DNA of 64,000 nt from Candidatus Chlamydia corallus. GTDB taxonomy: Bacteria > Chlamydiota > Chlamydiia > Chlamydiales > Chlamydiaceae. Positions 1 to 9,477 of the stretch are shown here, in pieces (position 1 is the first letter of the stretch; each line of letters opens with the position of its first letter). The position numbers and the translations under genes are program-made. The stretch covers positions 1 to 64,000 of the forward strand of contig NZ_NWQK01000003.1 of the NCBI RefSeq assembly GCF_002817655.1. Direction: 5' to 3'. The notes under the pieces were generated by a model that saw only the letters and a program-made list of their open reading frames with translations, was not told the DNA's origin and did no database searches.

Positions 1-1711
1 AAACTTCTACCCCCCCCCCCCAGACCCTTCTAACACCAGCATACCTCTAATCACAATATCTCCTCCTTCTTCTGATAGCTCATCAGCGGGGTCTTTGGCT
101 GAAGAAATCTCAATGTTCATAGAAGGCGGTCCCAGAAGTCCTTCGCCTTCTCCAGAGTTTTATGAAGTGGTTTGCATCGCTGGAGACAATAATGATGACA
201 CTACTTTTGAAGACTCGCTGGTGAGTACTGTCTATATAAATGGAAGTTGGCAAACTCAGCAAGAAGCTATATCTGAAGCTATGCATATCAGCGGTTTGAG
301 AAATGAAGCTGTTCGACTCATGTATAACAATGGAAGCGGCATGTTTTGGCTGCCCTGCCTTCGCCGTACTTCACCTGGTAGCGATCATCCTTTGTGTCAC
401 GGGCTCTCGACGGTTGTGGAACAGTTTTTCTCTCATCCTCAAAATCAAGATAGGGATATTCTCATAATTTTCTATGGTGATGGAGGTTCTTATATACAGA
501 GAATGTTAGAGAGTACGCAATATTCCGATCGCATTATGATTTTAGGGATTTCCCCTTCAGTCTTTATTCAAGGCGACTATAGGGTACAGAATTACCGTGT
601 TTCAGGAGATTATGTCTCCTCTTTTGATTCTCTGGGAGCTTATGCTGTAAACACCTCAACTCTTCCTTATTCTTCAGGTCTTGAGGGTGTTTTTTGCCCT
701 TCTGTCCGTTGTCCTACTTTTAATTGGGCTTTGCGTTTTGGAGAACGATGCTTGCTTAGGGAGAGAGTTAGGAATGCTGGGGATGAGGGAGCTGGCTCTG
801 TAAGCTCCCCAATGTTACCGCCTCAAGGATCTAGTAGTAATATGGCTGTTGTCATTAATCCTAGTGACAGTCGTGCTATGGAAAGACTTGCAGCATGGTT
901 AGATGAAGGGCCGACTTCAGCAGATCGTGAGATCAATCCTTATCCTCAAAACTGTCCTGATATAGCTTTAGCTGCTCTTTTTGCAATTAGTAGAATTTCA
1001 GGGCTCCTTCAAGAATGGGTACTGGCCTCTGTGCATTACAATCTGGATTTGCAGATTTGTTATTCTTTAATTCTTATGCACACTACTTGTGCTGTTCGTT
1101 ATTTTTTCTTGCTCATTACAAATTATCCTCAGCTTAGAGAAAGAGTTCGTGCTGGACGAATCTTTGCACAAGCTTTATATGTACCGAGTGTATTAGTTCT
1201 TGTTTTTGATTACTTTAACCTCTTGCGTAGACTATGGATGCCTTTCCCAATCTTACAAGGAGTTTTCGTTTCAGCGTCTACAGTTGTAGGAAGTCTTATT
1301 TTTATGGAATGCCTTCGCTGGAGCGGGCGACCTCTTAGAAATCGTATACAACAATTTGCCTATCGACAAGCCACGGGAAACACCCTTCCTGTAGGAAGGG
1401 TGCGGGTTATTGAGATGGAAGCTATAGCGTTTGCATTAGGGTTTGCCTACTCTGTATACAACATTTATTTTCCTTTATCCATCATGGTTCTTAACCAGGT
1501 TGGCCTGCAAGTTCCACGTCTTCTAACACGTTCAAATGTATCTAGTGTTTATGATTTACAGAATAAAACTGCTCAGCAAAACTGGCAGACTGGCGATGTA
1601 TTAGCGGTGAGCCTAACAATGAACTTCATCATAACTTCATTCGTTTTATTCGTTAATATTTGGTTCCTTTTGCGATCAGTGTTACACCATTGTAGGCGTC
1701 GTCGTCGCTAG
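1..1711 (+). CDS. Membrane protein with coding poly-C tract, 5' end outside window
   Basis: The reading frame is open from the left edge of the window, so the gene begins upstream and about 569 residues are visible. A TTG at 95 could be mistaken for a start, but in-frame codons continue before it through a run of 12 C (10-21) that encodes prolines. The region after the tract is rich in Ser and Pro. A soluble-looking middle part contains an FYGDGGSY segment. The last third has several hydrophobic segments (roughly 1065-1130, 1180-1300, 1430-1510 and 1610-1680), and the protein ends in a run of five arginines. I recall a Chlamydia-specific DUF687-like family with this appearance, but could not check it. 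Length changes in the C tract would switch the frame, so phase variation is a reasonable inference. Function is unknown. Confidence 0.75.
   Translation, partial: NFYPPPPDPSNTSIPLITISPPSSDSSSAGSLAEEISMFIEGGPRSPSPSPEFYEVVCIAGDNNDDTTFEDSLVSTVYINGSWQTQQEAISEAMHISGLRNEAVRLMYNNGSGMFWLPCLRRTSPGSDHPLCHGLSTVVEQFFSHPQNQDRDILIIFYGDGGSYIQRMLESTQYSDRIMILGISPSVFIQGDYRVQNYRVSGDYVSSFDSLGAYAVNTSTLPYSSGLEGVFCPSVRCPTFNWALRFGERCLLRERVRNAGDEGAGSVSSPMLPPQGSSSNMAVVINPSDSRAMERLAAWLDEGPTSADREINPYPQNCPDIALAALFAISRISGLLQEWVLASVHYNLDLQICYSLILMHTTCAVRYFFLLITNYPQLRERVRAGRIFAQALYVPSVLVLVFDYFNLLRRLWMPFPILQGVFVSASTVVGSLIFMECLRWSGRPLRNRIQQFAYRQATGNTLPVGRVRVIEMEAIAFALGFAYSVYNIYFPLSIMVLNQVGLQVPRLLTRSNVSSVYDLQNKTAQQNWQTGDVLAVSLTMNFIITSFVLFVNIWFLLRSVLHHCRRRRR
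10..21 (+). repeat. Homopolymeric C12 tract inside a coding region
   Basis: Twelve consecutive C residues lie in frame with the downstream membrane protein, as the third base of a Tyr codon followed by Pro codons. A gain or loss of one C would shift the frame. Homopolymeric C or G tracts are known switching sites in C. pneumoniae gene families. The exact count is also a common place for sequencing error. Confidence 0.85.
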
Positions 1712-1798
1712 CCTATATTTAGGAGGTTTCTTGGTGTAGACGATAGGTCTGCTCGTGTAGAAAAGAGAGCGAGTCCAAATTTGAGCCTTTCTAAGGGA

Positions 1799-2920
1799 TT
1801 AGAAGGAATACCCCATAATTTCTTCTGCTATAGTGTCGTGGAAGAGTCGACCGCGTTTATTTAGGGAGAGAAATTGTCCATCGGAACTGAATAGGTGTTG
1901 CAATTCTACATGTTGCGTGAGCATTGAAATAAGCTTAGGAGGGAAATGCTTTTGGTCTGCCCCCTCGATGAGGCGAAGGCGTAGGGCAAGGGCTTCTTTG
2001 ATTTTTTCTTTTTCTGGAAGAATTTCTGAAGTCTCTTGAGTGGGGAGATTCCTACGTACAGCACGTAGATATTGAGAAATGCGGCTATAATTTTTAGACC
2101 GTTCTCCGTGAAGGTATTGCGAGGCTGAAACCCCTAAGCCTAAGAAAGGGCGATCTGTCCAGTAATGGAGGTTGTGTTTCGCAATGTAACCTGGCTTAGC
2201 ATATGAAGCAAGTTCGTAGTGTTGAAACCCTTTAGCGATTAAGAGATCTTCGGCTAGAAGGCTCATCTCGGCTAGAATCTCTTCTTTAGCAATCGTAGGG
2301 ACTAGGGTTCTGCGATGTTTATAGAAAGAGGTGTGGGGATCTATAGTGAGATTATATAGAGAAATATGCGTAATTGGGAGAGTAAGAGCTTGATTTAGGT
2401 CACTTAGGAATATCTCTAAGGACTGTGTTGGCAGTCCATAGATCAGGTCTATGGAAAGATTACGAAAGCCATAATTCTGGCATCCTTGTAGTGCCGTGAT
2501 TGTCGAAGATGAAGAATGTGTTCTGCCAAGGAGTTGTAGGATAGCGTCATCAAAGGTTTGTACGCCAATACTAATTCTATTTATCGGAGTTTCTTGCAGT
2601 TCACTTAGGTAGCTTGTAGTTAAATTTTCAGGGTTAGCCTCTAAAGTGATTTCCTGGGCATCGGGTCCTAGCTCTTTGAGGATGCGCTTGAGATAAAGAG
2701 GAGAAACCAATGAAGGCGTCCCTCCTCCAAAAAACACAGTATCCACGAAATGAGAGTCTTGGATTGCAGATAGCTTTTTTATCCCCTCTTGAATCACAGC
2801 AGTACAATACAACGATATCAACTCGTCTTTGTAGGGAATTGTATAAAAACTACAGTAGCGACATTTTTTTGTGCAGAAGGGAATATGAATATAAAGAGCT
2901 AAGGGAATCTTACCATTCAT
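1799..2920 (-). CDS. hemW: HemW-like radical SAM protein
   Basis: Predicted radical SAM protein of the HemN/HemW family, 373 residues. The N-terminus carries the CX3CX2C iron-sulfur motif (Cys16, Cys20, Cys23, within IHIPFCTKKCRYC), followed by a GGGTPS glycine-rich SAM-binding segment. The residue two places after the third Cys is Phe. True coproporphyrinogen dehydrogenase HemN has a fourth Cys there, so the HemW (heme chaperone) branch fits better, although chlamydial genomes often label it hemN. The start was put at ATG 2920, just before the conserved IPLALYIHIPFC segment. This overlaps the upstream coiled-coil gene by 11 bp and gives the usual family length. An in-frame ATG lies at 2926, and the frame is open to 2992. 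The two minus-strand genes probably form a pair. Confidence 0.85.
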   Translation of the reverse strand: MNGKIPLALYIHIPFCTKKCRYCSFYTIPYKDELISLYCTAVIQEGIKKLSAIQDSHFVDTVFFGGGTPSLVSPLYLKRILKELGPDAQEITLEANPENLTTSYLSELQETPINRISIGVQTFDDAILQLLGRTHSSSSTITALQGCQNYGFRNLSIDLIYGLPTQSLEIFLSDLNQALTLPITHISLYNLTIDPHTSFYKHRRTLVPTIAKEEILAEMSLLAEDLLIAKGFQHYELASYAKPGYIAKHNLHYWTDRPFLGLGVSASQYLHGERSKNYSRISQYLRAVRRNLPTQETSEILPEKEKIKEALALRLRLIEGADQKHFPPKLISMLTQHVELQHLFSSDGQFLSLNKRGRLFHDTIAEEIMGYSF

Positions 2921-3356
2921 TGGCATCAGGATCGATGATACCACCTCGTCTCCAGCGATTGCGATCACTGAAGGGGTCTTCGTCGTCTTCATGGGAATAG
3001 TCGATTTCTACTGCTCCATCTTCACGTCCTTCATCAGTGAGTTCTAGCTCGACAGTTTCTCCTGGGTCAATATCGATTTCTGTTTCTGTGGGTTCTACAA
3101 ATTCGATATCAGACATACTAGGACCGTCGGGATAGACAGTCTTTGCGGGACTACGTCGTGGTGTGACGTACTCTTCAATCTCTCCATTTTCTTTTAGGAG
3201 CTGTAGTCGTTCTTTTTCTTCGTAAATTTTATGTTCTAAGATTCGGATTTCTTCTTGGTGCCTACTAATTTCTTTTTTTGGCACTAAACCTAACTGCATC
3301 CATTGCGTAAGGTCATGAAGTTCTGATTCAAGTTTTTTAAGACGTTCGCTTTTCAT
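2910..3356 (-). CDS. Conserved chlamydial coiled-coil acidic protein
   Basis: A 148-residue protein starting at ATG 3356 (MKSERLKKLESELHDL). Residues about 1-60 are charged, heptad-like coiled coil rich in Lys, Glu and Leu. The C-terminal half is very acidic, with many Asp and Glu, and ends in DPDANEW. The open frame extends upstream to 3590, but that extension has no coding character and would overlap the sucA start. The 3' end overlaps the hemW-like gene by 11 bp, suggesting translational coupling. I believe it corresponds to a short conserved chlamydial hypothetical protein next to sucA (CT053-like). No domain suggests a function. Confidence 0.75.
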   Translation of the reverse strand: MKSERLKKLESELHDLTQWMQLGLVPKKEISRHQEEIRILEHKIYEEKERLQLLKENGEIEEYVTPRRSPAKTVYPDGPSMSDIEFVEPTETEIDIDPGETVELELTDEGREDGAVEIDYSHEDDEDPFSDRNRWRRGGIIDPDANEW

Positions 3357-3509
3357 CCAAGGGTTCCCATCCTGTATTCCGAGAGCAGGTGTATAGCATT
3401 TTTTTGTTTTTTTCAACTGTAGAAAAAAAACAAAGATTTTTTTTTTTGAAAAATAAAAATTTGCTATGAAGCAGACATTTAGATTGCATTTATTGAGCTT
3501 AATTATTTT

Positions 3510-6236
3510 ATGGATTCCGAGTTTGCGGGGCAAGTATATTCTTCGGATATGGATTGGATAGAGTCTATGTATCAGAGATTTATGAATCATGAGACTCTTG
3601 ATCCCTCCTGGAAGTATTTTTTTGAGGGGTATCAGCTAGGGCAAGCAGAATCTTCATCAGAAGCGATTACCAAGCTTTCTGGGAACGAGTCTATTGCTAT
3701 GCTTCAAGAACAGAAATCACAATTTCTATGCAGGATGTATCGTTACTATGGATACTTGCAAAGTCAAATTTCGCCCCTTTCTCCAACCACCGATTCTCCA
3801 CTAATTCGCGAAAAGATCGCTAAAATTGGTCTGGATGAACAGGTGCCTTCTTCTGGTCTTTTTCCTAAGGCTCAGGTCTCTGTACGTGAGCTGATCCAAG
3901 CTTTGAAAAAATGCTATTGTGGAAATCTTACTGTAGAAACCCTAACATGTATTCCCGAGTTGCAGGAGTTTGTTTGGAATCTTATGGAGAAACCCAAAGT
4001 AGAACGCTCCGCGCAACAGCTCCTTCGTTCTTATAAAGACTTATGTAAGGCAACGTTTTTTGAAGAATTCTTACAGATAAAATTTACGGGTCAAAAGCGT
4101 TTTTCTTTAGAGGGCGGAGAGACCCTAGTTCCTATGTTGGAACATCTTGCTCATTATGGATCAGCATTGGGAATTTCTAACTACGTCTTGGGCATGGCTC
4201 ATCGAGGGCGTTTGAATGTATTAACTAATGTGCTTGGCAAGCCCTATCGCTATGTTTTTATGGAGTTTGAAGACGACCCTGCAGCTCGTGGTTTGGAGAG
4301 TGTCGGGGACGTGAAGTACCATAAAGGTTATGTGCTAAAGTCCCATCGGGAACATAGTGAGACCACCTTTGTTATGTTGCCAAATGCCAGTCATCTCGAA
4401 TCTGTAGATCCTGTTGTAGAGGGGGTAGTTGCTGCGTTGCAACACCAAGGAGCAGCTGGTAAAGAGCAAAGCAGCTTAGCAATTCTAGTTCATGGAGATG
4501 CAGCATTTTCTGGTCAGGGAGTTGTTTATGAAACTCTGCAGCTGAGTCGTATACCAGGGTATTCTACTGAAGGGACACTTCATATTGTTGTGAATAACTA
4601 CATAGGTTTTACAGCAGTGCCACGAGAGTCAAGGTCAACCCCGTATTGTACTGACATTGCTAAAATGCTAGGAATTCCTGTATTTCGAGTCAATAGTGAG
4701 GACGTCCTTGCTTGCATAGAAGCTATAGAGTACGCTTTGCAAGTTCGTGAGAGGTTTAGTTGTGATGTGATTATAGATCTCTGTTGTTATCGCAAGTATG
4801 GACATAATGAGAGTGATGATCCTTCAGTAACGGCTCCTTTGCTCTATGATCAAATTAAGAAAAAAAAGAGCATACGGGAACTTTTTAGGCAATCTCTCCT
4901 TGAAGGCCATAGTGCTGATATTTCTGAAGAGACTTTAGCCTCTATTGAAAAAGAGGTGCAAGGTAGCCTCAACAATGAATTTCAGATATTGAAAGAGAAG
5001 GAGCCAGAACCCTTTCCTAAAAAAGATTGTCGTCATTGTGATCGCTTAAATAACGGTGAGCTTATTTTGCACGATTTCGATGTTTCTTTAGATCGTGATA
5101 CTGTCTTTCATATGAGTTCACGTCTTTGCAGTCTTCCTGAAAATTTTAATCCTCATCCTAAAATTAAGACTCTTTTGGAAAAAAGAATTAAAATGGCTCA
5201 AGGTTTGATTGGTTATGACTGGGCAATGGCTGAAGAGTTGGCATTTGCTTCGTTATTAATCGAAAGATATAACCTTAGGCTCTCAGGTCAAGATTCTATT
5301 CGTGGGACATTTAGTCAACGACATTTGGTTTGGAGTGACACTGTTACTGGAGATACCTACTCTCCATTACACCACCTTTCTGTAGAACAGGGCGCTGTGG
5401 AAATGTACAACTCTCCGCTTTCTGAGTACGCAGTTTTAGGATTTGAGTATGGCTATGCTCAACAGGCATTGAAGACTCTAGTGTTATGGGAAGCGCAGTT
5501 CGGTGATTTTGCTAACGGCGCACAAATTATTTTCGATCAATATATCTCTTCGGGGATCCAAAAATGGGATTTGCACTCTGACGTGGTTCTTCTTCTTCCT
5601 CATGGGTATGAGGGGCAGGGGCCTGAGCACTCTTCATCTCGTATAGAACGTTATTTGCAATTGGCAGCAAATTGGAATTTTCAAGTAGTATTGCCCTCCA
5701 CTCCTGTGCAATACTTTAGGATTCTTAGAGAGCATACCAAACGAGATCTTTCTTTGCCTTTGGTGATTTTTACCCCTAAGTTGCTATTGAGACATCCACA
5801 ATGTGTTAGTAGTTTAGAGGAATTTTCAGAGCCTGGTGGATTTCGCGCTATTCTCGAAGATGCCGATCCTAATTATGATGCAACTGTTTTGGTATTATGC
5901 TCAGGAAAGATTTACTATGACTATTTAGAAATGCTTCCTAAAGAACATCGTGATAATTTTTCTTGCTTACGTATAGAGAGCTTGTATCCTTTAGCTCTTG
6001 AGGATTTGGTAAAGTTTATTGATAAGTATTCTCATCTGAAACATTTTGTTTGGCTACAAGAAGAACCCAAGAATATGGGAGCCTATGACTATATGTTTAT
6101 GGCATTACAGGATATTCTTCCTGAAAAACTGATATACATAGGACGTCCTCGGAGTAGTTCGACAGCTTCTGGATCAGCGAAGCTGAGTCGTCAAGAGCTG
6201 GTCACATGTATGGAAACCCTGTTTTCTTTAAGGTAA
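3510..6236 (+). CDS. sucA: 2-oxoglutarate dehydrogenase E1 component
   Basis: Thiamine-diphosphate-dependent E1 subunit that decarboxylates 2-oxoglutarate and transfers the succinyl group to the E2 lipoyl arm in the TCA cycle. The 908-residue length matches the family. The N-terminal E1o segment (YQRFMNHETLDPSWKYFFEG) starts near residue 22. The thiamine-binding core shows GMAHRGRLNVL near residue 230, HGDAAFSGQGVVYETLQ near 327, and IVVNNYIGFT just after. The C-terminal half carries the transketolase-like pyrimidine-binding domain and a conserved C-terminal domain. The ATG at 3510 gives the typical chlamydial start. It is followed after 3 bp by sucB, clearly one operon. The AT-rich upstream region is shared with the divergent coiled-coil gene. 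No E3 (lpd) gene lies in this window. Confidence 0.97.
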   Translation: MDSEFAGQVYSSDMDWIESMYQRFMNHETLDPSWKYFFEGYQLGQAESSSEAITKLSGNESIAMLQEQKSQFLCRMYRYYGYLQSQISPLSPTTDSPLIREKIAKIGLDEQVPSSGLFPKAQVSVRELIQALKKCYCGNLTVETLTCIPELQEFVWNLMEKPKVERSAQQLLRSYKDLCKATFFEEFLQIKFTGQKRFSLEGGETLVPMLEHLAHYGSALGISNYVLGMAHRGRLNVLTNVLGKPYRYVFMEFEDDPAARGLESVGDVKYHKGYVLKSHREHSETTFVMLPNASHLESVDPVVEGVVAALQHQGAAGKEQSSLAILVHGDAAFSGQGVVYETLQLSRIPGYSTEGTLHIVVNNYIGFTAVPRESRSTPYCTDIAKMLGIPVFRVNSEDVLACIEAIEYALQVRERFSCDVIIDLCCYRKYGHNESDDPSVTAPLLYDQIKKKKSIRELFRQSLLEGHSADISEETLASIEKEVQGSLNNEFQILKEKEPEPFPKKDCRHCDRLNNGELILHDFDVSLDRDTVFHMSSRLCSLPENFNPHPKIKTLLEKRIKMAQGLIGYDWAMAEELAFASLLIERYNLRLSGQDSIRGTFSQRHLVWSDTVTGDTYSPLHHLSVEQGAVEMYNSPLSEYAVLGFEYGYAQQALKTLVLWEAQFGDFANGAQIIFDQYISSGIQKWDLHSDVVLLLPHGYEGQGPEHSSSRIERYLQLAANWNFQVVLPSTPVQYFRILREHTKRDLSLPLVIFTPKLLLRHPQCVSSLEEFSEPGGFRAILEDADPNYDATVLVLCSGKIYYDYLEMLPKEHRDNFSCLRIESLYPLALEDLVKFIDKYSHLKHFVWLQEEPKNMGAYDYMFMALQDILPEKLIYIGRPRSSSTASGSAKLSRQELVTCMETLFSLR

Positions 6237-6239
6237 ATT

Positions 6240-7334
6240 ATGACTACAGAAGTACGCATTCCTAATATTGCAGAGTCGATCAGCGAGGTAACGATAGCCT
6301 CTTTGTTAGTCTCAGAGGGTAGTCTTGTTGAAGAAAATCAGGGCTTACTAGAAATTGAAAGTGATAAGGTAAATCAGCTAATTTATGCTCCAGCATCGGG
6401 AAGAATTCTTTGGGAGGTTGCCGAAGGGGATGTTGTTGCTGTGGGTGGTTTAGTGGGAAAAATAGAGACTGCTAGTGAAGGAGCAGACTCTGTAGATTTT
6501 CGATCTAAAGAGACTATAGAAGCTGAAATCATTTGCTTTCCTCAGTCTGAAGTATGCCAGTCTCCTCCTAAGAATAAAACCTTTGTTCCTTTTCGTGATC
6601 AGATTAAAAAAGCATCAAAAGGTCCTTCAGAAAGAGATAGAGGAGAAACTCGAGAACGGATGACTTCTATCCGCAAGACAATTTCCCGTCGCCTTTTGTC
6701 GGCCCTACATGAATCTGCGATGCTCACGACATTCAATGAAGTCCATATGACTCCTCTCCTTAATTTGCGCAAGGAAAAGCAAGAAGAGTTTACCTCTCGA
6801 TATGGAGTCAAGTTAGGGTTTATGTCTTTCTTCGTGAAAGCTGTCTTGGAGGCTTTGAAGGTGTGTCCACGAATGAATGCCTATATTGATGGCGAGGAGA
6901 TTGTCTATCGTGACTATTATGACATCTCTCTTGCTGTAGGTACGGATCGAGGACTTGTGGTTCCTGTTGTCCGTGATTGTGATACGCTTTCTAGTGGGGA
7001 GATTGAGCAGAGGCTCGCAGATCTTGCCTTGCGGGCTCGTGAAGGTCAGCTTTCCATAGGGGAACTTGAAGGAGGAAGTTTCACAATTACAAATGGAGGC
7101 GTATACGGATCTCTACTTTCGACGCCAATTATCAATCCCCCGCAAGTGGGGATTCTGGGAATGCATAAGGTAGAAAAGCGTCCCGTTGTTCTTGATAACG
7201 AAATTATCATTGCGGACATGATGTATGTCGCTTTAAGCTATGACCATCGCCTTATTGATGGGAAAGAGGCTGTTACTTTTTTAATCAAAGTGAAAGAATG
7301 TATTGAGAATCCCGAATTATTACTTGATTTATAA
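6240..7334 (+). CDS. sucB: 2-oxoglutarate dehydrogenase E2 (dihydrolipoyl succinyltransferase)
   Basis: E2 subunit that accepts succinyl from SucA on its lipoyl arm and passes it to CoA. Residues 1-77 form one lipoyl domain, with the modified lysine at Lys43 in EIESDKVNQ. The catalytic acyltransferase domain starts near residue 140 (MTSIRKTISRRL) and ends with the active-site motif SYDHRLIDG (residues 333-341, His336). The 364-residue length is short for the family. The linker between the domains is only about 60 residues, and I cannot see the usual peripheral-subunit-binding motif in it. The gene follows sucA by 3 bp in the same operon. A chlamydial annotation of sucB is standard, though E2 specificity (succinyl versus other acyl) cannot be read with certainty. 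Confidence 0.95.
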   Translation: MTTEVRIPNIAESISEVTIASLLVSEGSLVEENQGLLEIESDKVNQLIYAPASGRILWEVAEGDVVAVGGLVGKIETASEGADSVDFRSKETIEAEIICFPQSEVCQSPPKNKTFVPFRDQIKKASKGPSERDRGETRERMTSIRKTISRRLLSALHESAMLTTFNEVHMTPLLNLRKEKQEEFTSRYGVKLGFMSFFVKAVLEALKVCPRMNAYIDGEEIVYRDYYDISLAVGTDRGLVVPVVRDCDTLSSGEIEQRLADLALRAREGQLSIGELEGGSFTITNGGVYGSLLSTPIINPPQVGILGMHKVEKRPVVLDNEIIIADMMYVALSYDHRLIDGKEAVTFLIKVKECIENPELLLDL

Positions 7335-7381
7335 TTTTTTTCACTTTCGTGAAAGCCCCTTTAGAGTTCAGAAACAGACGT

Positions 7382-8563
7382 TTAATTTCCCTTCTTTTCA
7401 TCATGTAGAGGATTGCGATCCTCTTGAGTAAGGAACAATGTAAATCGGGAATCTGGTTGCCTAGTGGCTTTTTGTGAGGCCGAATTCAGGGCTCTAAGCA
7501 GCTTCGTGGGCAAGAATGTGTTCTGTGTAAAATGAGGTTGTCCAGCATGATTGAGGGGGGAGAAAACTTCTACTCCGTGAAGATGAATCCTGCGAATACC
7601 GCTCTCTATGAGATCCACAAACAGCTCTTCCAAGAAGTTCTCTGAGTCTGTAAAGTAAGAAGTTTCAGCAGAATCAAAGCTTAAATTAGACCGATGTTTT
7701 CTTTGTAAAAATGCTGCTACATCCTTGTCATAACAACCCCAAGGAGTCCATGCTAAAACTACTTCAGAAGAATTGTAAGAGAAAAATGCCCATTGGCCTG
7801 CTTGTTTTCTAGAGTCCATTTTAGCTTTCATTGTTAACCATTGATCTTTTCCTAAGAACTCTTGCAGCTCCTTTAGGGGAGTCGAAACAGCCTTCTCCTC
7901 TTGCCAGTGTGAAGTTTCTGGGGGAAGGAGGAATAGAAAGGGTACGCGCACCCCGTTTTCAGTAATGTCTGGGAGATTAGGTGCTTTAGCTGTGATGATT
8001 TTAAATTGCTCATTTTCCTTTAAACAGTGAACTTCAATAGAAGCACCATTTGTAATTTTAGTGCCCTTAGGAAGTTGTGCTTTCGGAGGAAGTTCTTTCA
8101 AAGATAGTGAACAGTTATTTAATAAGCCTAGTTTAGTATTATATGAGTACAGTGTTTCGCGTTTGGGAATGCCATAGCTTGTCGGTGGGACTGTAGTTAC
8201 TGGGATTAGTATTGGTGGAATAAGAAAACCCCGAAAAACGGACCGTTCTTTTTGAGGAAACAGGGTAAGGATCAGAAGCACGATCCCTATGAATGCTCCT
8301 ACTAGTGTAATAATGCCTGCAATAGCAAAGGACTGTATTAAGGGTGAGCCTAAAGCTATCAAAGTGATGAACGTGATCCCAGCGGCTAACATTAAACCAA
8401 CAAAGAGTACATGGAGAACAGCAGACGCAATTAGAAGAGCGGTCGCACCTTTATTTTTGGATGAGGGCTGAGAAGGCTGCGTCTTTGTAGACTCAATATT
8501 CTTAGTTTGTCTAGGGATCTCTGCTGCCTGAGTTTTATGACTGAACGGGGCGCCTAATTTCAT
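7382..8563 (-). CDS. Inc-like membrane protein with diverged macro-like C-terminal region
   Basis: About 393 residues. The N-terminal third holds two adjacent hydrophobic segments (roughly residues 40-100) separated by a short turn, the bilobed pattern of chlamydial inclusion-membrane proteins. The C-terminal part resembles the macro-domain protein at 13411-14523. An FKIITAKAPNLPD strand, IRRIHLHGVEVFSPLNHAG and a final RFTLFLTQ strand fall in the same order. The nucleotide-binding glycine loop is not recognisable. I chose ATG 8563 because GAAAGG lies 6 bp upstream. ATG 8584 and TTG 8593 are in-frame alternatives. Its 3' end converges on sucB. A role at the inclusion membrane is inference from the hydrophobic pattern. 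Confidence 0.7.
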   Translation of the reverse strand: MKLGAPFSHKTQAAEIPRQTKNIESTKTQPSQPSSKNKGATALLIASAVLHVLFVGLMLAAGITFITLIALGSPLIQSFAIAGIITLVGAFIGIVLLILTLFPQKERSVFRGFLIPPILIPVTTVPPTSYGIPKRETLYSYNTKLGLLNNCSLSLKELPPKAQLPKGTKITNGASIEVHCLKENEQFKIITAKAPNLPDITENGVRVPFLFLLPPETSHWQEEKAVSTPLKELQEFLGKDQWLTMKAKMDSRKQAGQWAFFSYNSSEVVLAWTPWGCYDKDVAAFLQRKHRSNLSFDSAETSYFTDSENFLEELFVDLIESGIRRIHLHGVEVFSPLNHAGQPHFTQNTFLPTKLLRALNSASQKATRQPDSRFTLFLTQEDRNPLHDEKKGN

Positions 8564-8730
8564 AAAAAACCTTTCGACTAGCATTTTCCCCAAAGAAGGT
8601 AGCTTGTAAAGTTTTTTTTGTCAAGAAAATAAGCTCAGTATAAGAGAGTTAGGATTTATCGTGGTATTCTTTTAAGCAACAGAGTCTTTGATAGGTTTAA
8701 GGAGAAACAGAGGTTTCTGGCTTGATTTCT

Positions 8731-9477
8731 TTACTCTCTGGGGAGGAGAAGTACCGCGGTTACATTGTTTTTACTTTTTGAGTTTTGGCCATCGAGCTTA
8801 GGATCAGGGTGGTGGGAGCGGTACCTTGAAGAAAAAAAGGCTTCGTGTTCCGAGTATGTACATAGGTTAGAAATAAAGATATGGTCTTTAGGGATCCCTA
8901 GATTACTCAGTTGCTTTTGAGCAATAGCCCGCAGGTCAAAATGGTTTTTTGGGTTCATAAAGGGAAGAAAGCTACGAGGAAACAATGTCGCATAATCAGG
9001 GTAGATGGCAAAATCTGGGCCGATTGAAGGGCCGATAGCTACAAAAAGATCTTGCGTTTTAGTGTGAAACAGTTTCTTCATGGTGCCCACTGTGACAGCA
9101 TAGATGTTGCCAAGGAGTCCTCGCCAGCCGCTGTGCACATTTGCAATAGCATGGTGTTCTCGATCATAGAAGATAGCCGCCTGACAATCGGAATGGCGGA
9201 TGTGGAGGGATAGAAGTGGGGATTGGGTGCACAGTCCATCTGCAGGTTGATAGTGGGGAGATGTGGGGGTAACAGCATGTATGGAAGTACCGTGGCGTTG
9301 GTGGAGGTCGCAATAATTTTGAGATCGTAGAGCTTTGGCAATCTCAGGATTCTGTGCTGCAAAGACAGTCCCTTCTTCGTCCTGTTGTTTTGAAAAGATT
9401 CCGTGGCGTATAGGGAATCCATTGAGCTCTTCGAAAGTCCAATAGTTCAAAGGGTGTCCGTGGAAGGCAAGTGTCAT
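8731..9477 (-). CDS. pgeF: PgeF/YfiH-family laccase-domain protein
   Basis: Member of the YfiH/PgeF (DUF152, 'laccase domain') family, 248 residues, the usual length. The diagnostic metal-site motifs are present: a His early on ([10 protein letters not shown]), the [11 protein letters not shown] segment, and [11 protein letters not shown] about 20 residues later. Bacterial homologues have been described as purine nucleoside phosphorylases or adenosine deaminases, and E. coli YfiH acts in editing of cell-wall precursors. Which activity applies here cannot be read. The ATG at 9477 overlaps the ispG stop by 4 bp (ATGA), so it is probably translationally coupled to ispG. Confidence 0.88.
   Translation of the reverse strand: MTLAFHGHPLNYWTFEELNGFPIRHGIFSKQQDEEGTVFAAQNPEIAKALRSQNYCDLHQRHGTSIHAVTPTSPHYQPADGLCTQSPLLSLHIRHSDCQAAIFYDREHHAIANVHSGWRGLLGNIYAVTVGTMKKLFHTKTQDLFVAIGPSIGPDFAIYPDYATLFPRSFLPFMNPKNHFDLRAIAQKQLSNLGIPKDHIFISNLCTYSEHEAFFSSRYRSHHPDPKLDGQNSKSKNNVTAVLLLPRE

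Noticed and set aside
7339-7354. Small inverted repeat TTTCAC-TTTC-GTGAAA after sucB
   Set aside because: The T-run lies before the stem on the plus strand and becomes an A-run after it on the minus strand, so it does not fit an intrinsic terminator.
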